A DNA stretch of 64,000 nucleotides, taken from 12-FULL-44-12b sp964348525 (GTDB lineage Bacteria > Patescibacteriota > Minisyncoccia > Phycocordibacterales > Zambryskibacteraceae). Below the pieces are notes generated by a model. That model ran no database searches. It saw only the letters and a program-made list of their open reading frames with translations, and was not told the origin of the DNA. The translations under genes were made by a program, and so were the position numbers. Of the stretch, positions 8,740 through 16,665 are shown in pieces (the first letter of the stretch is position 1; each line of letters begins with the position of its first letter). The stretch spans positions 32,435-96,434 of the forward strand of contig CAYGCY010000002.1 of NCBI GenBank assembly GCA_964348525.1, written 5' to 3'.

Positions 8740-10491
8740 TTATTCAAGCACTGCTTTTATCCTGCGAATACCTTGCGCCACAGCTTCTTCTTTCTGGATT
8801 TTAAATGTGCCCAAATCTCCTGTATTTGCGACATGAGGTCCACCACAGAATTCTTTTGAAAATGCATGCTCTAAATCACTGCCAATAAAATAAACAGAAA
8901 CCTCGTCTCCATATTTTTCGCTAAACAGATGCCGTGCCCCAATCTTCATCGCCTCTTCTTTTGGCAAAATAATATTCTGGACGGGCAACTTTTCAGCAAT
9001 TTTCTCATTCACAATGTTCTCCACTTTTTGCTTTTCCTCCTCTGTCATTTTTTGTGAATGGGCAAAATCAAAGCGCAACCTTTCTGGAGTGATATTTGAA
9101 CCCTTCTGTCCAACATGCTCTCCTAGCACCCTTTTTAAGGCTTCGTGAAGCAAGTGTGTGGCCGTGTGGTATTTGGTCTCCATTTCGCCGTGGCCTGCAA
9201 GCCCACCTTTAAACTTTTGTTCCGCCCCCGCGCGAGACAGTTCTTGATGGGCTTTAAATTTCTCCTGAAACTCTTTTTCATTTATTTCTCTTCCATTTTC
9301 TTTTGCTAGCTCTTTTGTAAGTTCAAAAGGAAACCCGTAGGAAGTAAATAAAACGAAAGGGTCTTCTCCCTTTTCAAAATGCTTGAGACCGGCTTCGAGG
9401 GTTTCTTTAAATTTATTTATCTCCTCAGTTATGACTTGTTTTATTAAATTCGCGTCAAAATCATAGTGATTTTTATAAATGACATGACCAATAACAATTT
9501 CAGCAACAATAACTAGTTCTGACAAATCTGCTTTTATTTTCTTTGTATGAATGTATGCCCTACGAAGTAAGCGCCGTAAAATGTAGCCTCTGTCTGTATT
9601 TGATGGCACAACCCCATCATTTATCATAAATACCGCGGTACGTATGTGGTCAACGATAATTCTTGAAGAACGACCCGCCTTAGAATCGAACTCCCGCAAT
9701 GGCAATAGTAGTGGCGCAAAAATGTCTGTGTCATATGCGGTTTTCTTGCCCTGCATCACAGAGGTTAACCTTTCAAGCCCAGCCCCCGTATCAACATTTT
9801 TATTAGCTAGTTTTCCAATAACTTTCCCATCTTTTTTCTCATATTCCATAAAAACATCATTCCAAATTTCTACAACAGTCTCATCCTTTACTGCTTTCAA
9901 AAATTCTTCTTTAGATAAATTTCCCAGCCCATTTTCTGTAAGGTCATAAAACATTTCTGTATCTGGGCCACACGGGCCATCGTCTCCCGCACTCCAAAAA
10001 TTATCTTCGGCTCCCAAAAAATAAATTCTATTTTCTGCAATACCATTTTTCATCCAAATGCCCGCTGATTCAGTATCTTTTGGCGCATTTTCATCGCCCT
10101 CAAAACAAGTTATATAGAGCCTGTTTAAATCTAAACCAAAACCTTCTTCTTTTGAGGTTAAAAGCTCAACGCTCCACTTAATAGCATCCTCTTTAAAATA
10201 ATCTCCAAGAGACCAATTGCCGAGCATTTCAAAAAAGGTTAGGTGCCTATTGTCGCCAACATCATCAATGTCTCCGGTGCGAATACATTTTTGAATATCA
10301 ACCAACCTTTTTCCTTTTGGGTGCTCCTTGCCCAAAAGATATGGAATGAGGGGTTGCATCCCTGCACTATTAAAAAGCGTTTTCTGTGTAGCAGAAACTT
10401 CACTCGGTATAAGAGAAGCGGATGGGATTTCGATATGTCCCCTTTTAACAAAAAAATCTATGAATCTGCGCCTTATTTCTGCTGACTCCAT
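8740..10491 (-). CDS. alaS: Alanyl-tRNA synthetase lacking the C-terminal domain
   Basis: Charges tRNA-Ala. From MESAEIRRRFIDFFVKRGH, the typical AlaRS N-terminus, the protein is 583 residues against about 875 in E. coli; an in-frame start 54 bases upstream is less likely. The class II aminoacylation core (including FFEMLGNWSLGDYFK and VDTGAGLERL) and the editing domain (HTATHLLHEAL and CGGPHVANTGDLG, the metal-binding His/Cys set) are present. The protein ends right after the editing domain, so the C-Ala oligomerisation/tRNA-binding domain is absent. No clear Shine-Dalgarno sequence precedes this start. The partner tRNAs here carry the G3:U70 pair AlaRS recognises. Confidence 0.95.
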   Translation of the reverse strand: MESAEIRRRFIDFFVKRGHIEIPSASLIPSEVSATQKTLFNSAGMQPLIPYLLGKEHPKGKRLVDIQKCIRTGDIDDVGDNRHLTFFEMLGNWSLGDYFKEDAIKWSVELLTSKEEGFGLDLNRLYITCFEGDENAPKDTESAGIWMKNGIAENRIYFLGAEDNFWSAGDDGPCGPDTEMFYDLTENGLGNLSKEEFLKAVKDETVVEIWNDVFMEYEKKDGKVIGKLANKNVDTGAGLERLTSVMQGKKTAYDTDIFAPLLLPLREFDSKAGRSSRIIVDHIRTAVFMINDGVVPSNTDRGYILRRLLRRAYIHTKKIKADLSELVIVAEIVIGHVIYKNHYDFDANLIKQVITEEINKFKETLEAGLKHFEKGEDPFVLFTSYGFPFELTKELAKENGREINEKEFQEKFKAHQELSRAGAEQKFKGGLAGHGEMETKYHTATHLLHEALKRVLGEHVGQKGSNITPERLRFDFAHSQKMTEEEKQKVENIVNEKIAEKLPVQNIILPKEEAMKIGARHLFSEKYGDEVSVYFIGSDLEHAFSKEFCGGPHVANTGDLGTFKIQKEEAVAQGIRRIKAVLE

Positions 10492-10601
10492 AGCAAAAAT
10501 ATAACATATTAGCGCTTTAAAACGAGCCTTGTTTGCACCATTCACGAATAAATTTTTCCAGCGAAAAATTTTGCTGTCTCTCAGTTTTTTAAAGTAAAGA
10601 G

Positions 10602-10696
10602 CCCCGTGAGATACCAGAGGACGAGTGGTGTTTGCCTTTTAGGAGCGCGGTATATCTCTCCGTGAAGGCAAATACCCGAGTCCTTATCTCACGGGG
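10602..10696. repeat. Conserved-core hairpin element, copy 1
   Basis: A 12-bp perfect outer stem (10602-10613 with 10685-10696, CCCCGTGAGATA) encloses an internal loop, then an 8-bp inner stem (TTTGCCTT/AAGGCAAA) around the 27-nt core at 10639-10665. The core begins TTAGGAGCGCGGT and ends with CTCTCCGTGA. Three other copies of this core occur in the window with different stem sequences. It lies between alaS and the uracil-DNA glycosylase gene, in about 210 bases without a gene. Function is unknown: structured RNA, processing site, or small palindromic repeat. Confidence 0.75.
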
Positions 10697-10756
10697 TCTT
10701 GACTTACCTATGCTGAAAAACTTCCGAGACGAACAGTATAAATAAGACTCGTTTTG

Positions 10757-11350
10757 CTAGATAAGGGTTTTTAGAACAGCAAAATCATTTACGAGCTCTG
10801 GTTTTTTGCTTTGGGTATAGATAGCAACTGCCGGGTGATATAAAGGCACAATTTTTATTGCGCCAAATGACGCATCTGCATCTATTACTCTGCCGTGAAG
10901 CTCTGAAATTGGCAGTTCATTTTCTAAACAATCAAATTTATCCAAAATATACTTCATTGAAAACCGCCCGAGTGGAGCAATAACTTTTGGTCTAATTATT
11001 TCTAATTGTCTATCCAAATATGGCCCGTATGATTTTATTTCCTCTTCAGTTGGGTCACGATTTTCAGGTGGTCTATCTTTCACAATGTTAGTTATGTAAA
11101 CATCTTCTCTTGAAATGTCCGCGCTCGCTAAAAGCTCGTCTAATATTTTCCCAGCTCGCCCCACAAACGGCCTTCCTGTTTTTGCTTCATTTTTTCCAGG
11201 GGCTTCGCCAATAAACATTATTTTCGCGCTATGACTTCCCTCTCCTATCACAGGAAAATTGTGTTCCTCGGTTCTATATTTATACAAAGGAAGCGACTCA
11301 TCTTCCAATAAGTCTTCTTTTACTTTCTTCATTTCTGGATCTATATTCAT
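10757..11350 (-). CDS. Uracil-DNA glycosylase family 4-like, without Fe-S ligands
   Basis: Base-excision repair enzyme removing uracil from DNA. The 197-residue protein has family motif A (GEAPGKNEAKTGRPFVGRAG) and a C-terminal YHPAVAIY motif. In family 4 enzymes four cysteines bind a 4Fe-4S cluster. Here the N-terminal CxxC region reads ESLPLYKYR, and the second pair is replaced by Asp (NIVKDRPP) and Tyr (EIKSYGPYL), leaving one unrelated Cys. The fold appears intact but the cluster cannot form. The start codon overlaps the end of the upstream exonuclease gene by four bases (ATGA), implying translational coupling. Confidence 0.85.
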   Translation of the reverse strand: MNIDPEMKKVKEDLLEDESLPLYKYRTEEHNFPVIGEGSHSAKIMFIGEAPGKNEAKTGRPFVGRAGKILDELLASADISREDVYITNIVKDRPPENRDPTEEEIKSYGPYLDRQLEIIRPKVIAPLGRFSMKYILDKFDCLENELPISELHGRVIDADASFGAIKIVPLYHPAVAIYTQSKKPELVNDFAVLKTLI

Positions 11351-12045
11351 TTCAAAATCTCAGTCAATGTGTACACCCAGTCTTCATTCAAGGGGTTTTC
11401 TTTCTTTTTGGTTTCCAAAAACCATTCTAAGTATTCCCTATCCTTTTTTAATATATCTTCAACCAATTCGCCTTTGTATTTTCCAAAAGAAAAACGCCTG
11501 ATGAGACTAGGCCTTCCAGATATTTCTATCATTTCCTCCAAAGAAACATCTTTTAAGAAAAATTCAAAAAGTTTTTCAAGCACAGCTACATCTCCACGAG
11601 CATCGTGCGCCTGACCCTCTGCATCTAAATCATAGGCATACCTCAAATACTGCAACTTGTGATTTGTAAGTTTTGCCTCCTTATCCAAGTGTCTAGCAAC
11701 CTTTAAAGTACAAATATATTTTTGCGGTACCAAGCCTTCTGATGCAATAACTCCCATATCAAAAAGAGCATTATGGGCAACCATTATTGAACCCTGTGCA
11801 AATAACTCCTCTAGACGCTTCTTCATTTCGCTTTCTACAAAAAGAGGTTTATCCGCAACCATCGCCCGAGTGATGTGATGAACACTTGTCGCTTCAAAAG
11901 ACAGCTCTATACCTTCCGGTGGTTTAAAAAGCTCCGTGCCTTCTTCACCTGTTTTCCAGACTTTATAAGATATTTGCACAAGGCGGTCTTTATCCGTAAG
12001 GCCTGTGGTTTCTGTATCTAAAAAAATAATTGGTTTTTCGTGCAT
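11347..12045 (-). CDS. DnaQ-like 3'-5' exonuclease
   Basis: A 232-residue DEDDh-type exonuclease. ExoI is IIFLDTETTGL, ExoII is around VAHNALFDMGV, and ExoIII is QAHDARGDVAVLEKLFEFF, giving the Asp-Glu-Asp-His-Asp set. A C-terminal extension (FGKYKGELVEDILKKDREYL) resembles the small domain seen at the end of some RNase T/DnaQ-like proteins. Probable roles are proofreading or nucleic-acid trimming. It is coupled to the downstream glycosylase by overlap and follows the ATP-cone gene by three bases, so the three form one repair-type operon. Confidence 0.9.
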   Translation of the reverse strand: MHEKPIIFLDTETTGLTDKDRLVQISYKVWKTGEEGTELFKPPEGIELSFEATSVHHITRAMVADKPLFVESEMKKRLEELFAQGSIMVAHNALFDMGVIASEGLVPQKYICTLKVARHLDKEAKLTNHKLQYLRYAYDLDAEGQAHDARGDVAVLEKLFEFFLKDVSLEEMIEISGRPSLIRRFSFGKYKGELVEDILKKDREYLEWFLETKKKENPLNEDWVYTLTEILK

Positions 12046-12048
12046 AGG

Positions 12049-12876
12049 TTACAAACTGCTTACTTCGTGTAAGACATGTTTAATTTTTTCATCATTTAAT
12101 CCAATAGACTTCAATATTCCCTGATTAGTTAGCAACGAATCGGCAAAAACCACGCCTTGTTCTAATAAAGAATGCTTCTGTGTCTCATTAAGTAGGCTCA
12201 GGCATGTAATAGGGAGTGTCTTCGTTTCCAAAATCAAATCATGCAAATTGCCTTGCTCTGGATAGTTCCACCCGACAAGTTTTAATTTGGTGCATTCTGC
12301 GTACTGTATGGCGGTTGTAGTAAATTTAGTATTTGTTACGAGCCAGCCTTCAGTTACTTTTCTGTTGGACCCATCGTAATTAAAAGTAGTATTTTTCAAA
12401 TCATCTATACGCGCCTTAACATACAAAACAACTTTTAAATCGGACTTGATTCCCAATTCGTTATGAAATTTAGCCTCCACCGCTATTAAATCTTTTTCAT
12501 TCCACGCAACTACGTCAACCTCATGAGGTACACATTCACCCAACATTATTTCGTCTGTTTTGGTTTGAAAGCCTTTTCTGTTTAGGATTTCTGCCACATA
12601 TTTTTCAAACGGAAATCCAGACGGTCCAAGATCCATAACCGCTCTTTTTAAAACATACCTCTTGGCAGAGGAAGGCGACATTTTATGAAGATGCTCAAAA
12701 GCCTTTTTATATATCTCTACCGTTTTTGTGTTCTCTGCTAATTCCCCCACAACTTCAGCAACTATCACTTCTGCATTTTGCGCATTGGCACCGGCTCTAA
12801 TAAGAGAGTTGCGAAGCTTGTTTTCATCAAAAAGCTCTCTTTCACCGCTAGCTTTTAAAACATAAATAGGCGTCAT
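12049..12876 (-). CDS. ATP-cone protein with Mrr-like nuclease domain
   Basis: A 275-residue fusion. Residues 1-85 form an ATP-cone domain (YVLKASGERELFDENKL, as in NrdR and ribonucleotide reductases). Residues about 90-200 look like a PD-(D/E)xK Mrr-type fold: FPFEKYVAEILNRKGF, then HEVDVVAWNEKDLIAVEAKF with the catalytic Asp and Glu-x-Lys. A nucleotide-sensing nuclease is the simplest reading. A role in restriction or repair cannot be decided from the sequence. It is located in the operon mnmA - this gene - exonuclease - glycosylase, all minus strand with tight spacing. Confidence 0.85.
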   Translation of the reverse strand: MTPIYVLKASGERELFDENKLRNSLIRAGANAQNAEVIVAEVVGELAENTKTVEIYKKAFEHLHKMSPSSAKRYVLKRAVMDLGPSGFPFEKYVAEILNRKGFQTKTDEIMLGECVPHEVDVVAWNEKDLIAVEAKFHNELGIKSDLKVVLYVKARIDDLKNTTFNYDGSNRKVTEGWLVTNTKFTTTAIQYAECTKLKLVGWNYPEQGNLHDLILETKTLPITCLSLLNETQKHSLLEQGVVFADSLLTNQGILKSIGLNDEKIKHVLHEVSSL

Positions 12877-12891
12877 ACAGAAAGTATAACA

Positions 12892-13953
12892 TTAGCTAAG
12901 TATTGCCCCACCCATGACTTTTTGGCCTTTATAAAAAACCACTGATTGACCTTCCGCTATAGGGGTAGGGCTTTTTACAGAGACATACCAATTGCCTGTT
13001 TTTTTGAAAAGTTCGGTTTTTTGCTTTTTTTGTCGATATCTAAATCTTGCATCAAAAAGACCCCCATTAAGAAGACGGGTATCTTCATTGAAAGAAACTT
13101 TTGTAAGCTTGAATGTATATTCATTAGATAAATCTTTTTGAGATCCAACAGTCAGAGTGTTGTTTTTCACATCTTTTTTTAATACATACATCGGCTCATC
13201 ATTTACACCTTTTTTTGTGATGTTAAAACCGTGTCTCTCCCCTTCAGTGTAGAACCATACTCCGTCGTGGGTTCCTATTATTCCCCCTTTGATATTTTTT
13301 ACTTTCCCTTTTTTGGTTGTTATGTTTATTTTCAAATATTTCTTTAAATCAAGAGGGCCAAGAAAACATATGCCTTGACTGTCTTTTTTATCTGCTACTG
13401 GAATACCTGCTTTTTTTGCTATTGCCCTAACTTCTTGTTTTGTAAGATTTTCAAGCGGAAAAATTATTTGTTCTAATTTTTCATTAGATACTGCCCACAA
13501 AAAATAGGTCTGGTCTTTTTCTTTGTCTTTCGGCTCGCTTAACACGGTCTTTCCGTCTTCTATGTTTATACACGCATAGTGTCCCGTTGCCACAAAATCA
13601 GCATCAAGTTTTTTAGCGATTTGAAAAAGAGTTTCGAATTTAACAAATTTATTGCACAAAATATCTGGATTGGGAGTCCTTCCGGCTTTATATTCTCTTA
13701 TCATTTCATCGGCTACATATTTTTTGTAGAGTTTTTTTGCGTCTACTGTATACAAAGGTATATCTAGAGATGAAGCCACTCTCATGGCATCACGCCTCTC
13801 TTCTTTTTCAGGACAATAAAATCCCTCTGGGTGCCATGTTTCTATAAATACTCCCACAACATCAAAACCTCTTTTTTTGAGCAAATATGCGGAAACAGAG
13901 GAATCCACTCCTCCAGACATGCCTACTATTGCCCTCGGTTTTTTATTTTTCAC
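12892..13953 (-). CDS. mnmA: tRNA-specific 2-thiouridylase MnmA
   Basis: Thiolates U34 of Lys, Glu and Gln tRNAs using sulfur relayed from a cysteine desulfurase. The 353-residue protein has the PP-loop SGGVDSS at about residue 13, the catalytic Cys in NPDILCNKF and the second Cys in DSQGICFLG, then the C-terminal beta-barrel domain. Start and length match the family. It is first gene of the four-gene minus-strand run that ends with the glycosylase. Confidence 0.97.
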   Translation of the reverse strand: MKNKKPRAIVGMSGGVDSSVSAYLLKKRGFDVVGVFIETWHPEGFYCPEKEERRDAMRVASSLDIPLYTVDAKKLYKKYVADEMIREYKAGRTPNPDILCNKFVKFETLFQIAKKLDADFVATGHYACINIEDGKTVLSEPKDKEKDQTYFLWAVSNEKLEQIIFPLENLTKQEVRAIAKKAGIPVADKKDSQGICFLGPLDLKKYLKINITTKKGKVKNIKGGIIGTHDGVWFYTEGERHGFNITKKGVNDEPMYVLKKDVKNNTLTVGSQKDLSNEYTFKLTKVSFNEDTRLLNGGLFDARFRYRQKKQKTELFKKTGNWYVSVKSPTPIAEGQSVVFYKGQKVMGGAILS

Positions 13954-14012
13954 ACTTTGATATTACCAGAAAGCTCTATTTTAGGGCTTATTTGGGATAC
14001 AAGATAAAATAC

Positions 14013-14042
14013 TTGACAAACGTTTAACTAGTGTTATATAAT
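14013..14042 (+). promoter_or_regulatory. Sigma70-type promoter of the small membrane-protein gene
   Basis: TTGACA at 14013-14018, an 18-base spacer and TATAAT at 14037-14042. The -10 box covers the upstream alternative start at 14031, which supports translation beginning at 14073. Confidence 0.8.
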
Positions 14043-14072
14043 AGAAAAAGACCCCTAACCTTGGTAAATCAA

Positions 14073-14348
14073 ATGCCAATCGTTCTAATCTTGCTCGGTG
14101 CATTGTTTTTCGTTGTCGGCTCCAATGAGATCGTTGGTGGCTCTCAGAACCCAATGGACCTCATTGTGGTAGCTGTCGGAATCTGTTTCTGGGCAATCGG
14201 CCTTCTCATCCACGTCATCACAATAGTCGTGGAAAAACAGACGAACCGACAGATCAAGGCTGTATTCCGCATCTCGAACCCCCTTTTCTCTGAGGTGGAG
14301 CTCGAGGAGTTGTGGAATGCAAGAAAGGAAAAGTTCCTCAACCCGTAA
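14073..14348 (+). CDS. Small two-helix membrane protein, unknown
   Basis: A 91-residue protein starting MPIVLILLGALFFVVGSNEIV, with a second hydrophobic helix (LIVVAVGICFWAIGLLIHVI) and a charged C-terminal tail of about 40 residues (RQIKAVF...ELWNARKEKFLNP). No family recognised. The gene is on the opposite strand to its neighbours and is visibly richer in G+C. It has its own consensus promoter and a GC-rich terminator right after the stop codon, the first of many such self-contained units in this window. Confidence 0.8.
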   Translation: MPIVLILLGALFFVVGSNEIVGGSQNPMDLIVVAVGICFWAIGLLIHVITIVVEKQTNRQIKAVFRISNPLFSEVELEELWNARKEKFLNP

Positions 14349-14349
14349 C

Positions 14350-14387
14350 CCGCCCGCAGAGCCCCCGCGCTCTCGCGGGCGGTTCTG
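14350..14387 (+). terminator. Terminator after the small membrane-protein gene
   Basis: CCGCCCGC and GCGGGCGG pair across an 18-base loop, followed by TTCTGTT. It starts two bases after the stop codon. Confidence 0.8.
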
Positions 14388-14395
14388 TTATAAAA

Positions 14396-15352
14396 TTATT
14401 TTCCTAGATATTTTTCTCTATTTATCTGATGTTCTTCAAAAGTTTTAGCGAAATACATATGCCCAGCTTTGTCTGAAAGAAAATACAGATAATTTGTTTT
14501 CGCCGGATAAAGAGTTGCTTTTATAGACTCAAGCCCCGGATTCCCTATTGGGGTAGGAGGTAAACCCGTATGGACGTACGTGTTGTATGGAGAATCTATT
14601 TTCAAATCATCAGTCGTTAACTGAAAAGTACCTTTGCCATTTATGTATATGAACGTGGCATCTGCTTGAAGCGCCATACCCATATCGAGGCGTTTCCATA
14701 ATACTTGCGCCACTTTTGCTCTATCTTCAGGAAATATGGTTTCTCTCTCCACGATTGAAGCCATTTTTATAATATCTGCCTCACTTCGTTTGGTCTTTTT
14801 TATATCAATCTCTAGTGGTTCTATATGTTTTTTAAAATTGTTTGTCATTATCTCTATGACGTCTTTTTCTGTCATATTTGGGTCAAAAAAATAAGTATCT
14901 GGAAATAAATACCCTTCGGGGGCTGTAGCCAAAAATGTTCTGAAATTAAATCTTGGAAAATCTCTGAATTTATTTAGTATTTCTTTTTTTGACAAGCCTT
15001 CTTGAATTGTAATTTTCAAAGACGATAAAGAGTAGGTGCCTTTGTTTATCCTTTTGGCTATTCGGCATGCTCCCAGAGGTTTTTCGAAATTATAGACCCC
15101 GGCCTTTGATTCTAGGTGTCCAAAAAGATAACTGCATAGTTTGAATGGGAGCTCATTTCTTATAAGCCCTTTTTCTCGAAGGCTCAATGAGATTTCTCCC
15201 AAACTTGCTCCTTTTGGCACATCAAAATACTTTGGAAAAGTGGTAGTGGAATTTGGTATTGAAAAAAGTAAAAGAAAACTAAAAAAGATTATAAAAAGCA
15301 CTCCGAAAAATTCGTACCGGAGAATATTCTTCTTTAATGTTTCGGCATCCAT
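14396..15352 (-). CDS. mltG: Endolytic murein transglycosylase MltG-like
   Basis: Membrane-bound lytic transglycosylase that cuts nascent glycan strands. From MDAETLKKNILRYEFFG the protein is about 318 residues, with one N-terminal transmembrane helix (FFGVLFIIFFSFLLLFSI) and a LysM-like subdomain. The YceG domain follows, with EGYLFPDTYFF and the catalytic Glu in MASIVERET. I chose this start because it falls 10 bases after the upstream gene's stop; the longer in-frame start would overlap that gene. It indicates a peptidoglycan wall, consistent with ddl and ftsQ nearby. Confidence 0.93.
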   Translation of the reverse strand: MDAETLKKNILRYEFFGVLFIIFFSFLLLFSIPNSTTTFPKYFDVPKGASLGEISLSLREKGLIRNELPFKLCSYLFGHLESKAGVYNFEKPLGACRIAKRINKGTYSLSSLKITIQEGLSKKEILNKFRDFPRFNFRTFLATAPEGYLFPDTYFFDPNMTEKDVIEIMTNNFKKHIEPLEIDIKKTKRSEADIIKMASIVERETIFPEDRAKVAQVLWKRLDMGMALQADATFIYINGKGTFQLTTDDLKIDSPYNTYVHTGLPPTPIGNPGLESIKATLYPAKTNYLYFLSDKAGHMYFAKTFEEHQINREKYLGK

Positions 15353-15362
15353 TTTTACGCGC

Positions 15363-16616
15363 TTATATAGGAAGATTAGCAGGAGCTTCACTTTTCTTGG
15401 AAAGAATACGTTCAAATGTGGGGGTCTTGGAGACTTCTCCAGGGAAATGGAAAATGGTTGCCAGCTCTTCGGTGGTCAACACAAAGGGTTTACCATGAAA
15501 ATTTTTGTAAGGAATATTAAAGAAAGACCTTTTTTTATACGCTTCGAGCAATTTTCTTTTATTAATATGCTCTTTTTTCTTACCAAAATCTTGCCAAGCA
15601 TAATCGTAAGTGGGGCCCCATCCTTTTTTGAACCCATTGAGAGTTAATGAGTTGAAAGACCCAAGAGAGCCAATAATTCCTCCCAGTCCGCCTGAATTAA
15701 AGACATCCTTCGGCGCTACATAGATTAATCTAATCATGGTATCAAAAGCGTTTTTAGAAATACTTCTCTCAATAGCAAGTATGGTGTCTTTTTCTGCAGA
15801 AGAAATTCTTCCGTAATCAGTTTTTATTTCGTTGCCATCTTTATCTTTGCCCCCAGCAAAAATACTATCTTTTACTATTTTTTTTATTTCATCTTTAGCA
15901 GCTTTTTTCCAATCTTCCTTCTTTTTGAAAATCCTACCCTCGAGGGCTTTTTCTGTTTTGTGCGCTTGTACAAGAATCTGCACCCAGCCCTGCTCTTGCG
16001 GCTTGAGACTTCCTAAAAATTCTATGAGCGGGGTTATAGGATCTATTTTAAATTCTTCTTTAGGGTCTCTATCTAAACCATAATCTACATAAGTTTTTAT
16101 TGGATATGGGTCCGGCTTTGTAAGTGTGAGCTGGGCTCCATTTAAACCAATGGACTCTTGGTCATAAACTACCGGAAGTGAATAATCCTCCGCCTCATAT
16201 ATTTCTATGTTCGGATATTGGGAATAAAGCTGGGCTTCAATAGAATTTTTTGAAGATTTCTGACACCAGATAAAAAATTTAACATTGCCACCAAGAGAAA
16301 CAATTTCGAGAGAAAACCACGGTCTAACGCTCCCCTTCAAAAATACTGAAATGAAATTTCCAGATGAAGATTGATAAAGAGAATTCAAAAATATTTCCAT
16401 AGCCACAGGAGATTTAGTTATGTCTCGAGGAATTCTAATCTCTAAAAGAACAGTTTCCTTTTCGGCAATAAATTTTGTATGGACATATTTCATCCATGTC
16501 TCATAAAAAACTGTTCCTAGTACTAATGGGAGCCATACTGTCCAGAAAGACCACAAAGCGCTAAAAGCACTTAACAGTCTTTCAAGAAATGATGCATTTG
16601 AAAAAAGTTCACTCAT
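15363..16616 (-). CDS. Conserved membrane-anchored protein, possibly secretion-associated
   Basis: A 417-residue protein with one hydrophobic segment near the N-terminus (FWTVWLPLVLGTVFY, about residues 22-42) and a long soluble region. The C-terminal stretch FHFPGEVSKTPTFERIL followed by a Pro-Ala-Asn-Leu-Pro end recalls proteins that sit beside VirB4/TraG-like ATPases in CPR genomes. That link is a recollection, not a demonstrated match. No ATPase motif is present. It lies directly upstream of mltG and may be co-transcribed with it. Confidence 0.75.
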   Translation of the reverse strand: MSELFSNASFLERLLSAFSALWSFWTVWLPLVLGTVFYETWMKYVHTKFIAEKETVLLEIRIPRDITKSPVAMEIFLNSLYQSSSGNFISVFLKGSVRPWFSLEIVSLGGNVKFFIWCQKSSKNSIEAQLYSQYPNIEIYEAEDYSLPVVYDQESIGLNGAQLTLTKPDPYPIKTYVDYGLDRDPKEEFKIDPITPLIEFLGSLKPQEQGWVQILVQAHKTEKALEGRIFKKKEDWKKAAKDEIKKIVKDSIFAGGKDKDGNEIKTDYGRISSAEKDTILAIERSISKNAFDTMIRLIYVAPKDVFNSGGLGGIIGSLGSFNSLTLNGFKKGWGPTYDYAWQDFGKKKEHINKRKLLEAYKKRSFFNIPYKNFHGKPFVLTTEELATIFHFPGEVSKTPTFERILSKKSEAPANLPI

Positions 16617-16634
16617 TTACTTTCAAATTATAAC

Positions 16635-16664
16635 AAAAAATCCCCGTATATACGGGGATTTTTT
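16635..16664. terminator. Bidirectional terminator
   Basis: A-run, TCCCCGTA and TACGGGGA stem, then T-run: symmetric, so active on either strand. On the minus strand it ends transcription from the sigma-like gene before the next minus-strand gene. Confidence 0.85.
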
Positions 16665-16665
16665 G

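Noticed and set aside
8740..10545. Upstream start for alaS giving 601 residues
   Set aside because: The extra 18 residues have no counterpart in AlaRS, and MESAEIRRRF matches the usual N-terminus.
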